Shown: in pieces, positions 45,926-58,457 of the stretch
Layout: every line of letters begins with the position of its first letter
How positions within the stretch are numbered: the stretch's first letter is position 1
NCBI GenBank assembly: GCA_003254905.1
Contig: QANU01012750.1
Location: 11,231 to 75,230 of the forward strand
DNA: 64,000 bases
DNA from: Nissolia schottii
Lineage: Eukaryota > Streptophyta > Magnoliopsida > Fabales > Fabaceae
Direction: 5' to 3'
Notes under the pieces: generated by a model
The model's input: only the letters and a program-made list of their open reading frames with translations
Told to the model about the DNA's origin: nothing
Database searches by the model: none
Translations under genes and position numbers: made by a program

Positions 45926-46917
45926 GGGTTAATTAAGTTTTTAGTCCCTGTAAAATTTTGAAGTTTGGTTTTAGTCCTTCAGTGAAAGTTTTAGTCCCTA
46001 CAAAATTTTGAAGTTTGGTTTTAGTCCCTGGGGTTGGTTGGGAGTTGACTGAGCTGACGCGGCACTGACGAGGCGCGCCACGTGGCATAAACCCCAAAAC
46101 CCAACCCATAACCCATGACCCGAATCTCACCAGACCCGACCCGTTTTTCAATTAAAAAAAGTAAAATAAAATTTGCTACCTCCCCCCCCCAACAGCCCCC
46201 CATCTCCTCCTCTCACTTCTAGCACCCACCCACACCCCACCCCCACCGCCGGCGCTGGCCACCCCTGCTGCTCCTTTCTGCCGCCGTCATCTTCCTTCTC
46301 CAACCGACGCGGAGGCAGATCTAGAGACGCGGTGACGTGGAGGCAGATCTGGAGCAGAGACGCGGAGGACGACGCAGAGATGCGGAGACGCAGAGGGAGA
46401 CGCGGAGATGCGGAGACGCAGAGGGCGACGCGGAGACGCAGCGACGCGGAGGGCGATGCAGAGATGCGGAGACGCGGAGATGCGGAGGGCGACGCGGAGG
46501 GAGTGGCGAGGGGACAGTAGATGGAAACGGCGCGTAAGACAGAGGTGGGTGGGGTGAGCGGCGAGGAGGGTAGGTGGGGTTAGAGAGAAATGATAGAGAT
46601 GGGGTGGGTGGCGGTTGAGGGCACCGCGAAGCGAGGAGGGTNGGGGGGGAGGTAGCAAATTTTATTTAATTTTTTTTAATTGAAAAACGGGTCGAGTCGG
46701 GTGGGATTCGGGTCATGGGTTATGGGTTGGGTTTTGGGGTTTATGCCACGTGGCATCCTACGTGGCGCGCCTCGTCAGCACCACGTCAGCTCAGTCAACT
46801 CCCAACCAACCCCAGGGACTAAAACCAAACTTCAAAATTTTGCAGGGACTAAAACTTTCAATGAGGGACTAAAACCAAACTTCAAAATTTTACAGGGACT
46901 AAAAACTTAATTAACCC
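45926..46917. mobile_element. Mutator-like element (non-autonomous), unit 3
   Basis: Termini GGGTTAATTAAGTTTTTAGT and its inverse have a perfect 9-bp duplication TACTAATAT (45917-45925 and 46918-46926); the empty site is in unit 2 at about 21172. The inverted repeats are about 270 bp, sharing the first ~30 bp type with the unit 1 Pack-MULE. The core (about 46200-46640) is GC-rich and includes a GACGCGGAGATGCGGAGACG minisatellite. No transposase. The N at 46642 lies in a G-run. Confidence 0.93.
46318..46505. repeat. GC-rich minisatellite inside the Mutator-like element
   Basis: Degenerate 12-15 bp units of the type GACGCGGAGATGCG and GACGCAGAGGGC repeated about a dozen times. Overlapping open frames here encode only Arg/Asp/Ala-rich repeats and are not considered genes. 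Confidence 0.85.
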
Positions 46918-46926
46918 TACTAATAT

Positions 46927-48236
46927 ATTGAAATGTTAGAGAATGTCGACATGTCAAAATCTGAGTGTTATGCGATAAAATTCTTACTTATTTTTTTCTT
47001 AATTTCTCTTTTGTTATCTCATTAAATATTATTTAATAATATATTAATAGGTTAAAAAGTTAAAACATATTTAACCGTAGAATTAGAATAGTCACGTATT
47101 TTTTTTCATTCTTAACCAGTAATATCAAAGTAAATTAAATTATTTTTTTCACATAATTTATTTTATTTTTTTAGAAAAATATTAATATTTGTATAAAAAA
47201 AAATTAGACAGAAAAATAAATAAAAATCTTGTTTTAAAAAAATGGTTAAAATTNAATAGTCACGTATTTTTTCTCATTCTTAACAAGTAATATCAAAGTA
47301 AATTAAATTATTTTTTTCACATAATTTATTTTATTTTTTTAGAAAAATATTAATATTTGTATAAAAAAAAATTAGACAGAAAAATAAATAAAAATCTTGT
47401 TTTAAAAAAATGGTTAAAATTTTGATACTTAATACTCATAAATCTTGTTAAGTCATTTAGTAAGAGCAATGTTTTAAAAATTATTGTATTAAGAAATCAA
47501 TTAAAAATTTTATAACCTTTGTAATTCTTTTTAAGTGAGTTAAAGTTTAAGAATGTAATTGAGAGATTTGATGGTTGACGATAACTATTTGCTAATGACT
47601 GAATATTTAAGAGTTAAATTGAAATATTTAAAAGTTTAAGATATGTACTAAAAATTTAGGGGGTGTCGATGTTATTTTTCAAAAAAAAATTTTTTTTTTA
47701 AATCCAATCATATCTAATCTAATCATTTCATTAAAAAAAAATGTATTAGCATGATTCAATCAATACTTTCTCCAGCATTTTAGTGAAATATGTTGAGTAA
47801 AAACTGTCAGAACCCTAAATAAATGCCTAAATGACTAGCATTAAACATTATTAATTTTAAAGCTTTAAAATTTAAATATGTGACATTTTAATACAGCACC
47901 TCTCTTTCATTCTTTTTCATGCACTATTACGTTTGATCATTCTACTCACCTTTGATCTTCTTTTTTTTCCCTCTCATTCCTTTTCTCAATATTTTCTGCA
48001 AAGCGATTTCTTTCTCTCACTCCTCTCATGCTTGAAAAATTAGAATTGTCACACTCATTCCCTCTCATTGTTTTCATTTCAACTTCTTTTTCCTTATCTT
48101 TGTGTTGTGTTATTGGAGGAGTTTTGTTTTTCCACTTTTTTCTTTTTTATCTTTGTAATTATTGGATAGGAATAGGATTATGAGAGAGACTCACAAGACG
48201 ATACCTATGCATCAAATTTTCCACCAGTGGTTTTCT
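46927..48236. other. Shared AT-rich spacer
   Basis: Matches 21180-22264 of unit 2. It contains the tandem duplication at 47091-47412. No genes recognised. Confidence 0.6.
47091..47412. repeat. ~160 bp tandem duplication around a single N
   Basis: The sequence 47091-47253 is repeated almost exactly at 47255-47412, separated by one N (47254). Unit 2 has one copy (21295-21450). It could be a real duplication, but the N at the junction suggests an unmerged contig overlap. Confidence 0.9.
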
Positions 48237-50036
48237 ACTTGCTTCATGAGAGAAATACAAATTTTTACTATTTTTTTATTTTTGACAAATTTTAAAACTA
48301 AATTCGTCAAAATTTATTATCATTTTATGTTCTATATGATTTTCATAAACTTTTCATTAGTGAAACTTTTAAAAGAGTCAATTTATAAAAAATTTAGAGA
48401 TTTACGAACCATTTGATTTCAAAATGCATCTCTCCATAAGTATATTTTAAAAAGTATAAATTTATCACATTAAATCATATAACACATCACTATGTCATTT
48501 TAAATCATAACATGGAGATAAAATTTGACGAATTTAATTATAAAATATTATCAAAAATACAAAAATTAATATAAGATAGTATTTACCCTTTTGAGCATGT
48601 GAGAAACCACTTATTCACAATTCATAATTAGGGTATGCATCTATTTCCTTCTCTTCCAATATTTTCACGCACAAAGTTCTTCTTTTTAAAAAATACATGT
48701 TGAGTATGAAATTTTCTTATTTTCATTTTGAAGTTCTTAATTAATTTGAGAACGAAATTTACGGAGACATTTGTCTTTTAGGTGTGAATTGAAAATTGTG
48801 AGCAATGATAACATCTTTTTCATTGAATTTTGTTTAAAGCATTTGGAAAGAGTCATACCATTTCATTAACATAAAATATGTAAGAAAATTAATAATTTTA
48901 GTATTTTATATTTAGATATTTGATTTACTTTGTAATTTAGTAAGTTACATGAAAGTTAGTCAAATGTTATTTTATTTATTTATGTTTTGAGATTGATTTC
49001 TATATATGCATGGTAAATAAACTACCCACTATTATAAATTTAGAATGTTGTCAAACCATGGTAAGTAAACTACCCACGATTATAAACTACACATCATGAT
49101 TTCAATTCTTTTTTTTTTTTTTGAATTTTTACTATAATGTTGAGTTATTTTACAATGGTCGGTGCAAAGAAATTGAACTATTGGGTTTTACTAAATCTAC
49201 TCCACCATAGAATTAATATGCAGTAGCATTTAAAAAGTTTAAATTCATTAATTATTGATTAATATTGTTTAAAATACTTGATGTTAATAAAATAATTTCT
49301 TTATGAATATAATTATTTATTTTAATAATTGTAAATGTTCTTTATTTTCCGTGCATTGTACGCCTTAAAAAAAACACTACTAAGTAAAAATATCCTGAGA
49401 AATAGACCCCAGTCCCCAAATAAGACAAGTCTCTATCCTCATATTGAGTTCTCTTCATAAAATAATTCAAAATAAAAAATAAAAATAAAAATAAAAATTA
49501 GTTAGCAAGAGTTAACGTTTGGAAAAGCTTACCGAATGAAATAAGCAGCCTCGAGAGAAATCAGAAATGTAATAGCCTTTGATTGAAGAAGAGATGCTAA
49601 TTAATGATCAGTGTTTGAGATGCTCACATGAAAGTAAACAATAATATGGGGTGCCAATTGAAGAATGCCATCAGCAGTTTAAGAGAGGAAAGTGGAATGT
49701 TGACTCTAATTAGGAATGTGTGTGTGTGTATATATATTTTGGTGCACCACCAAAATATCCACCTGTGCGGGTCCGTATTATTATATGTGGAACACCGAAT
49801 TAACAAAACAATCGTAGGTGAATATCAGAATATGAGATGAGGCTTACTTGTGATATATATGCTATGTTATATATAGAAGAAGGGGAGAGGGGTTTCAATC
49901 CGTTAACTTCCCAAGAAGCAACCAGTTTTTGTTAACGAAACAAAGAAAAGGATTTGTTCTCCACAATTCACACATCGATGGCCAAAAAAAAAAAAGGCAA
50001 ATAATTATATGTTGTTTAAGCTTAGATTAATATATA

Positions 50037-50070
<34 letters not shown>

Positions 50071-50227
50071 GTTTCTATAATGCATTATTTTTATAAAGGG
50101 TATCATATTTGATTTTGGGATTTCCATATATCGGAATGGAAACACATTTTGTGGTCAATAGCATATTACTTCGTGTAGGCATTGGGAAGGGGTTAGGAGC
50201 ATAGCATGGGTTCACAAAAAAAGAGGG
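48237..50227. other. Shared AT-rich spacer
   Basis: Equivalent to 22473-23354 plus 27604-28343 in unit 2. It contains the empty sites for the Pack-MULE (about 48888) and the TRIM (about 49190), and a small TTTTGGTGCACCACCAAAA hairpin near 49737-49755. No gene. Confidence 0.6.
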
Positions 50228-51760
50228 GGGGTTAATGCTCTACTTAGTCCCTTAGCGTTTAACCAGTACTCACATTGGTCCCTCAATAGAAGAAAGTGTC
50301 AACGTGGTCCTTGTCCATTAGCACTATGACAGAGGGCGATGTGTCCGTTAACTCCATCGTAATCAGCAAGTGCGGACAATTTCTACAAACCTTAATCGTC
50401 CCCCAACCCCCTAGATAAACTCCATAAAAAACATAACTTGAAACCACAAACTGGAACACCATGAACTTCAACATTATGTTATAAACATCCATAAACATCT
50501 TATACATATTCACATACAACATGACCAATTTATGATTTAAAAGATGACCCCATGACTTTATAAAAAGGTTTCATGATTTCTAAAATAAGTTCACCAAAGG
50601 TTTCTTAACACGATCAATATAAATCTGGTTTCATAAACATAAGCTCAATGCTGACACGAGAACAACTTACTAGTTTAACATCACATAACAACTCAATGTA
50701 ATTCGGAACATCGCATCTAGTCACTGATCTTTAGCAATGTAGTGTCATGACAATGTTGAAACGTTGACGTTGTGAATGAATAGAATGCGTGCAATTCTAT
50801 AGTGCCCTACCAGAACTATGGCGTTGTTGTTGTGACAACAAACTATAGAACGACTAGTCAATCCTTATTTGATTGATCATCGACATGAACAAAGACAAGA
50901 CAAGCATACCTAACTTAAAGAACAATGAACAATGTAGAGAGACGACGTCTTTCCAGGAGAGAGTTGAGTTTCAGGATACCACAAACTCAACTTAACGGAG
51001 CTATAACCTTTGGGATGAAAAACACTGAAGGAGGAAGAGGTTTTCTGAGCTAGGAGGGTTTGGAGGTGTTACTAGGGTTCAACAACTCTAAATTTTTATG
51101 AAACAATGATATAAATATGATAGGTTCAAGTTAAACTCGAAACTAGGTCAAACTGGCAAACTCGCAATGTTATAGTTCCTAGTTGTGCTGCAACATTGAC
51201 ATGAATACTTTCTGACCTGGTAAATCTAGGACTCGCAATGCCTAGTCAACACGAGCGTCATTGTGTTGGCCCCTTAGCAAGTTTGGACACAATGAGCTCA
51301 AGAGAAAGTCCTGGTCTAGTAAGTTTGAGAGCAAGTCCCAACCTGTAGGGAGCAAATCCCTATGAAGGTTGCTTTAGCGAGCATTTATTTCTATTAGTTA
51401 TTCGTGAAGGTGGTTTTCCTTGTATGCGGTCACAATCATTTCGGGTTGTGACAATCTCGATGGTAATAAATTGAGGGACTAACAGTGGCAACATTTGAAA
51501 TGTTCAGGGAATACATGGTTTTTTCTTTGTTTGAGGGACTAATTTGGACATTGATGTAATGTTCAGGGACCAATTTGGACGTTCGCCCTTACCGACTACG
51601 ATAGAGTTCAGAGACACATTACCCTCCGCACAATACAAATGGACGAAGGGACTAACGAAAAAACGAGTGAAATGTTTAAGAACTGCATTTACATTTTTTT
51701 TTGTTGAGGGACTAACGTGAATGCGGGTAAAAAGCGCAACGACTAAGTAGGGCATTTCCT
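50228..51760. mobile_element. ~1.5 kb TIR element, unit 3 copy
   Basis: Orthologous to 9284-10815 and 28425-29966. The inverted ends TTAATGCTCTACTTAGTC and GAAATGCCCTACTTAGTC are visible. Non-coding. Confidence 0.7.
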
Positions 51761-52929
51761 AAAAAAAAGTTCAATTTTGGGTTGAATGTGCTCCTTTTAT
51801 TTTGACTAAAGGCTCAATTTGGTTTCTATCATATTACTAATAGGTTAATTTGGTCTCTAACAAAAAAAATGTTTGCATATAGTCGTTTTTAAATGTGAAT
51901 CAAGTTAGTTCTGTCTTTGTAACAAAAAGTTTAATGATCTTAAACTTTTTAATATGTTTTACTCTATGCGTTCCATAATATTAGTCTCTTTTACTTTTTT
52001 TAGGTTCATTCGTAGCTTAATGTATTTAGACATAAATGTGTTAGATTCATTAAGTTATGAATAAACCTAAAATAATGAAAAGGACTACTACTATGAAACG
52101 GAGGGAGTAAGTTTTTAATATGTTTTTCACTTAAAAATAATTTGTTTCTTAATAAAACCTAAACAAGGGCGCGTAGACTGCTTTGCGTGCAAATGATACA
52201 TTCTGAAATAAAAGGAAAGCAATTACCTTTAAAGGCTATACTCATGGTATTTTTCAAACTTAAGAAAAGGACATATAAATTGCATAAGAAAGCCCGATTC
52301 CAATATTGTCTTTCAATATTACCTTTAAGAATGATATCAGATATTGGTGGGAGCCATTATTCGTTACTAGTATATGCTAATAAATTAGTCACAAATATTC
52401 GAAGGAAAAAAAAAAGTATATATATATATATATATATGAAGTTGTAAATTTCTTTTTTGGTTTCAACTAAGATATCTATTAACAGAATAAGTGGCTAATC
52501 TTTTCACAATATTATTATTTTGAAGCGGTTGTCTGTCTTAAATATTATATAAGAGCAATAATTAATTATGTTACTATGTTGAATTAGCTTGATTACCTAC
52601 ACTAATGCCTAAATTTTAAATTAAGTCTTGAGTTGATTGACATTTTTAATTAACAAAATCCGTTTGCATCTTCATTTATATTGCCATCAAGTGTCAACTA
52701 GAGAGGTTATATAGGAGAGAATACTAACTGAGGAGTTCCATATGAAACTATAGATAAGAATGAATGATTTTACTATCCAAATCCAAATTATTGAAAAATT
52801 GCATTTATATGTTATAACAAGCTGCTTTCTACACTCTGTCTATACATGTTCCTCATTGAAGTTCTTACTTAATATTTAATTTGCCGCACATTTCAGCAAA
52901 TGCTATAGTACAATATGATAGCCATCAAG
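51761..52929. other. Shared spacer with Stowaway MITE
   Basis: Equivalent to 10816-11709, more complete. It contains the MITE at 51962-52107 and an AT run at 52417-52437. No gene. Confidence 0.5.
51962..52107. mobile_element. Stowaway-type MITE, unit 3 copy
   Basis: Same as 11022-11167, with TA flanks and the GAAACGGAGGGAG right end. Confidence 0.85.
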
Positions 52930-53264
52930 AAATTAGAGAGTTTTGAATGCCGCGATCATATCCCTTCAACCAACAAATTTTCTAATTGAGGGAAATGCTC
53001 AAAATGAAGTGGCAAAAATTTCAACTCTACAATTTTCAATACTCATTGTTTTAAGAGTAGGGAGTTTTATTGCAGCAAGTAATAAGACTCCATATTATTG
53101 CAAAATGAGATGTACAGAATTTGAAGAGAATTTAAAGAGTCCATGTTGATTCATTTCAGCCATTATCGCAACTCATAGTCTCAGCGTCCAACATCACAAC
53201 TTTGAATTATTGCAGGTCGTCGTATACACCAAACACTTGGCATACTGCTATGCATTTTCAATCT
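52930..53264 (-). pseudogene. Relict CNL with NB-ARC deleted, unit 3 copy
   Basis: Coiled-coil remnant (VYDDL, EFK, MLDAE-like; about 53258-53180) is fused to LRR remnants SLQILYISFCNNMES and LPTLKTMSI. Frameshifts lie between them and the NB-ARC is deleted, as in units 1 and 2, so the deletion predates the unit duplications. Confidence 0.82.
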
Positions 53265-53708
53265 TATCACTGGAAAAACAACTGTCAATATTGCAAATAA
53301 AATTTAATGATGCAACGAGATTCCATCTAATGATAACACTTTTAACTACTGGCGGATAATCTTGTCAGTAATGACTCAACTATAAACCCTAACCTCTAAT
53401 AAAATGAAATAAATAAAATTTTATTTATTTAATTAATAATGACAAGTATATCCATTGGTAAAATACATATCTATATACATAAAAACTATTAAAAAAAACA
53501 ATATATTCTAAAATTTTGTTGGTAAATGTTTGCGCCACATGATCCTATTAATTTACCAATAGATTTAATGACAAAAATAATATCAGTCCCTTTTCTTTGG
53601 CATTTTTCTTATATCATATCAAAATCTATATTTCTGATGGATTTTTCTTCAAAAAGGCATCAATAGCACAGACAGACATAAATTCATCGATATATTGAAT
53701 GTTTTTAA

Positions 53709-53989
53709 GGCAGTGTTTGGTAAGCGTCTCAAAATAGAAAATACAGAGACGATGAGGACATAAATATGTTTGCAGAATAAGGTGAAAACATAAAACTTAA
53801 AATTGTCTTTGTCTTAGGATAATTTTTGACTAATTTTTACACATCTAAAAAAGAAAAGTATAGAAGAGATGCTTGGGACACAAGGGACGCGTTTTTTCAT
53901 ACCTTGAAAATGGAGGAATGCAAGAGACATGCCTCTGTTGTCCCTGCGTCTCCATATTTTTTGTCCCAAGATGCTTACCAAACGTTGCC
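53709..53989. mobile_element. ~280 bp MITE, intact copy
   Basis: Inverted ends GGCAGTGTTTGGTAAGCGTC and GGCAACGTTTGGTAAGCATC. The flanking triplets TAA and TTA do not form a clean duplication, so the superfamily (PIF/Harbinger-like or hAT-like) is undecided. Solo LTR A interrupts the unit 2 copy. Confidence 0.75.
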
Positions 53990-55398
53990 TTAGTGCACAT
54001 GCTAGACACAACACAGACACCGATCAAACACATGAGACCAATTTCTATTTTTTTCTATAGGCTTTTTAGTGGATTGGTGCTTAAACTTTTCTGTTTGGGC
54101 TAGGCGGGGACCATTAGAAAATAAAATTGTCAATAGAAAATGTGCCCCATGTTTCTAGAATCGACTTAAAAATAGTAAGTATTGATGTGTACGTGTGTTG
54201 CGTCCTTTCAATTTTAGTATTTGTTGGGTCATAGTGTTTATGTCTTGTCTCGTGTCCGTGTTTGCAATAAACATATTTTGGTATGTGAAAAAAAGAGACC
54301 AGATGTCTAGAAGTGTAAATTTAGGAGTGTCAATAGCCGATGAAAACATATCACCTAGGAGTAGGAACAAGTCAGGCGGCCTAATAGGGGCCTACGATCT
54401 GGCATGGCTTATTAAAAAATATAATCAGGCCCAGACTTATTGAAAGGCATGTTTATCATAACAGCCCAGGCTTAGGCTGAGGCTAATTGGAAAGCCTGCA
54501 AATTAAGCCTACTAGGTCAACCTGTTATGCTATTTTGCTTATTTACAAAAACACTTATCGTAGGTCTCACACACGCAACAACAGCACAAGAGAGAGCTCG
54601 TTTAGCCACTGAGCTATCGCGCACCTTTGTTATTTAAATGCATAATTATTTTATTTAACGATTGCAGTATTGCAATTTTTTTAAAAAAAATTCATAATAA
54701 GTTGGAAGCAGGGATCATCACCCTTGCTTTCATTTCTTATCTCAGTGCTGCTCTTTGTTCTCATCTCTCAAACCCTCACCCACTTCATTGTTTGCTCTCC
54801 CTCTTGCTCATCTCACCGCCTCCACTTCCACTGTGGCACAACCACGAGCATGCCATTGTTTCCCTCTCTTTCCTTGTCCCTATCTACAAGAAGGAGCTCA
54901 TCTTTGTGCTCAACTCCTCCAACAAACCTGACACACAACACTTGACGAAAGGCGCCCATGCGTCCACCTCTGCATCCCTTGAAATGGCATTCTGGAGATT
55001 TTAGAAGCGGCGCACGACCAATCACACAATTTGTGTTTTTTCATTAACCGCTTGTTTGATTTTTTTGAATGATTATTGTTGTGTTTGTATTTTTTTTTTT
55101 TTTGATGATTTTAAAGATTTATTGTTCAATTTCATATTGTTATGTTTTGTATTTGATTCAATTTTATGATTATGAATTCTGAATGATTATTATTGTTCTA
55201 TGAATGATTTCTTATTTCTGTGTTTGTTCAATTTCATCTTGTTATGTTTCTGTACCTAATTATCATTTTGATTAAGTTGAGTTTTTTCATAAATTTTTTA
55301 TGAACTTTCTAATCTTGCAGGCCTTCTAAACAAGCCTCAGGCCAAATTTTTTAAAAGGTTAGGCTTAAGCCAAAAAAAGAGTCTATGACAGGCCACAG
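53990..55398. other. Shared intergenic spacer
   Basis: Equivalent to 33442-34844. No gene or RNA recognised; short frames on both strands are not conserved as proteins. Confidence 0.5.
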
Positions 55399-56048
55399 TA
55401 GAGATGTCAAAAAATCCCAACAAGCGGGGACTCCACAGGGGTTACCCGAAAAAATCTTTGCGGGGATAGGGATTAAAGGCTCCCCGTGGCATATTTGAGG
55501 ATCAGGATTGTACTCCCCGCCCCGTGGGGACCCACTATATGTGAGAAGTCTATACTACCCTTATTCTAATTTAAAAAAAAAAAACCTAACTCTAACCTAA
55601 TTCACTTTCACTCTTCTTCTCTCACTCTTCTACTTCTCTCTCACGCCGCTACACACATTTTCTCTCATATTTCAATCTATTTTCTCTATTTCTGCCCATG
55701 TTGTATTCTTATTGTGCTGTCACCGTTGTTGTGTTGCTGTCATGATACTGTTGTGCTTTTGCCGTCGCCATTGCTTTTCCATTGCTACTTTTGTCTCGCC
55801 GCCGCTGATGTGTTACTGCCGCTACTGAGTGTTGCTATCACTGCTACTATTCGTCGTCGTGGCTCGTGCTATTGTTCGTCTCCCATCTCCTTTATCCTTG
55901 TAATTCCAACTTTTTTATACCTTTTTTTTTACGTTTTTTTGCACCCACAGGGATTCGCGGGAAATGGAGATGGGGCAATTATTCCCCTGCGGCAGGGGCG
56001 GGGAAGGGGGGGTGCTCCCACCCCAGCCCCGCTCGGGTGACATCCCTA
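55399..56048. mobile_element. GC-rich hAT-like element, intact copy
   Basis: Ends TAGAGATGTCAAAAAATC and, inverted, TAGGGATGTCACCCGAGC, with inverted GC-rich blocks (GCGGGGACTCC; CCCGCCCC) next to them. The flanks GGCCACAG and, in unit 1, GGCCATCA suggest a decayed 8-bp duplication. No coding region. Confidence 0.7.
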
Positions 56049-56146
56049 AGTCATCGGCCAAGTCCATACCAATGAGCTACAATATAGGCTTGGCCTGTTA
56101 ATAGTTCGGTCTTGCTTAACTTATTCCCACCCCTAATATCACCACA

Positions 56147-56622
56147 CACTTCAACAAATATATTATAAGGGAGAACTTAAAAAATGTACTCTATAATTGT
56201 AAAAAGTGTGACCTTCGATTAAAGGCTACCCTTTTCAACTTTAGGCCACAATTAATAAGGGATAACCTATAGAGCCATATCTTTTTCTCTATAGGCACAC
56301 TTTATTGAAGCAACAACTATAATTTAAAAAAAGTGTACCCTTTGCCACTAAAAAGTATATCCTATGAGAGAGATAGCATCACACTTTTCACCACACCTTA
56401 GTTTACATTTTCAAGCGTTCCCAATATTTCACATTTATGACCTCACTTACAGTGTTGCCTTTTGTCTTAATTAAAGGCAACACTTACCCGGTTGTCATTT
56501 GTCTTGACTAAAGGCCGCACTTCAAGGTGTGGCTACTTACAAGAACAAAGATCACGCTTTTGTTGTGTGATCTTTCTTATCTAATTAAGGTCATATCTAA
56601 ACAATGTGTCTTTTTTCTAGTG
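56147..56622. mobile_element. CACTA-like small element, unit 3 copy
   Basis: Starts CACTTCAACAAATATATT and ends GTGTCTTTTTTCTAGTG. Multiple AAAGGCCACACTT-like subterminal repeats. No target duplication found. Confidence 0.5.
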
Positions 56623-57045
56623 TTGTCTATTCTTTCCCTTATTACAAAAATATTACAAAAGCAACGGATTAGATCAGTTATCTTTATACAATATTACAAA
56701 AACATTCTCAACAACAACAAATCAAGCTTAGAATTTCATCCTTTTCAACTAACATTGAAAGAAGGCATTCACGCATGACCCAAAATCATAAGCAATAGAC
56801 ATGGATCATGTACAAAATCTTGAAATCTGTTGGAAAAAATCATAGCAACTTGTTTACGAATGCAAGATAACGCTCTATCCAAAACCCAAAAACATATTAC
56901 GAGCAAAATACCTTTTTATGGAATGTCAAACAAAAATGGTTTACCCAGCTTAGATAGAAACAGTACACTGAAGTTTAAACTTATTATTCAGTAAAACAGA
57001 AGTAACAGCAATTCTAAAACAAACTAAAATTGCATTATCACTCAA

Positions 57046-58189
57046 TCAAGCTCCAACAATTTCGGTGGGTGCCTCTGCCATTGTTTCATCAGCAAGTCTG
57101 TCTACCTTGGTACCAATATCTTCCGAGTAATCACCATGAACCAACAAAGAAGCAATTAGCCAATTTATCAACATCAATGTTGTAACAATGTCGTAATCAA
57201 AACAGAACTATCTGTCAAAGAGGGAAATTTTATAATTTAAAAAGATACCTCCATAAGTTTTCAAAGACCAAACTTGGGAGCTTTCAGGATCTTGACCTTT
57301 CGGATGAACACATTCTGCAAAGTGTAAATACCGCATGTTGCATTCTCAATCTCCTTTCCAATACTCTCAGGAATGAACTTGCGGACCAAGTCCTTCAAAT
57401 CACAGGATGCTGCCTCGTTGGTCACGATCTCTCGCATCTTCCTGCGGATCTGAAAATACAAAGGTGTAATTATAATTTAATTATTATTACTGATTTGAAA
57501 TATTATGCAGAAACCAATCACTGCTCCACCAAAACATCAGGCACAAAATAAAATCATCTCCCACAATTTGGAGCAAAGCAGTAACAATGAGGAGGCGTAA
57601 ACAAACACAAAAACCATATCACTTAGTTCAAGCCCATCAATCAATCACTTATTATATCTCAGCGCTGGGATACTTCATGAAAGAGAAAGAGAGAGACAAT
57701 TGAAACGCGTTGCATACCATGTTGAATGTTAACCATGTACTACTATTACACAAAATAGATTGCCAACGTACCATCTTATGCATCTAGATAACATGACAGT
57801 GAATGTACCTGTCTAATCTGGCTTGATTGTGCATAACAGGTCCTCTTCATCTGGTTAAATCTCCTCTTGGTGAATCCAATGCATAACATCCTCAATGGGT
57901 CGTTTATCAGTTGTCTTCACATCCACATGGGCTTCAATAAGAGTTTGCCATTTTCACACCAACGACCTCAACTTGTCAGTGGTGAAATCCATTCCCTACA
58001 AACAAAACAGAAAAAAAAATCATATCAGTTAGTAATAATTCATGAGTCAGGACAATGTTACAATACAAAGAATTTTAAGCCAAGATCTTCAGTTCTCAAC
58101 CTAATCTTCCTGAATGCGTGTTCCTCATCCCTTTGAAGATCAGCCAATGAGATCTCAAACACCCTATGCTTGAGTCCTTCTGAAGCAAT
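57046..58189 (-). pseudogene. RPS3A: RPS3a (eS1) pseudogene, unit 3 copy, most complete
   Basis: Four exon remnants of the 40S ribosomal protein eS1/S3a gene. 58189-58082 encodes [20 protein letters not shown] after a normal ATTACAG acceptor. 57995-57809 encodes MDFTTDKLRSLV, an in-frame stop, [16 protein letters not shown], then a frameshift, ending AQSSQIRQ before GTAC. 57449-57249 encodes [20 protein letters not shown] and [11 protein letters not shown] followed by a stop where GKLMEV belongs. 57141-57046 encodes [20 protein letters not shown] to APTEIVGA and stop. Introns at native-looking places show genomic duplication. The N-terminal exon (about 60 codons) is absent, and several residues after RLRTED are lost. 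Confidence 0.9.
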
Positions 58190-58457
58190 CTGTAATTTGA
58201 AACAAAATCAATCACACCATATCCAAAAGCAATACCTAATATGAAACACTATACAAGTACACAGAAGTATCAATATGGTAAAGAAATCACATCAACACAA
58301 TATATTCTAGAATAATCAAGGCCAATACATGAACAAACTGAAGCTAAAAAACAATATAATCGATCTGATAGGCACAAACAAACAAAAAACATAAACACAA
58401 ACACCTGATAGGCAAAAAAACAAAAACTAAGGAAACAAGAAATCGATCTGAAATTAC

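Larger units (their letters stand above)
41014..58295. repeat. Segmental duplication unit 3
   Basis: Third copy of the unit. Homology to the NLR 3' flank begins only at about 41014, lacking the ~230 bp shared by units 1 and 2 further out. The unit has the most complete RPS3a pseudogene and the intact forms of several MITEs, which makes it the best reference for empty sites. Confidence 0.9.

Noticed and set aside
46173-46658. Arg/Asp-rich frames of 66-123 codons
   Set aside because: Translations of a GC-rich minisatellite in a Mutator-like element; one spans an N.
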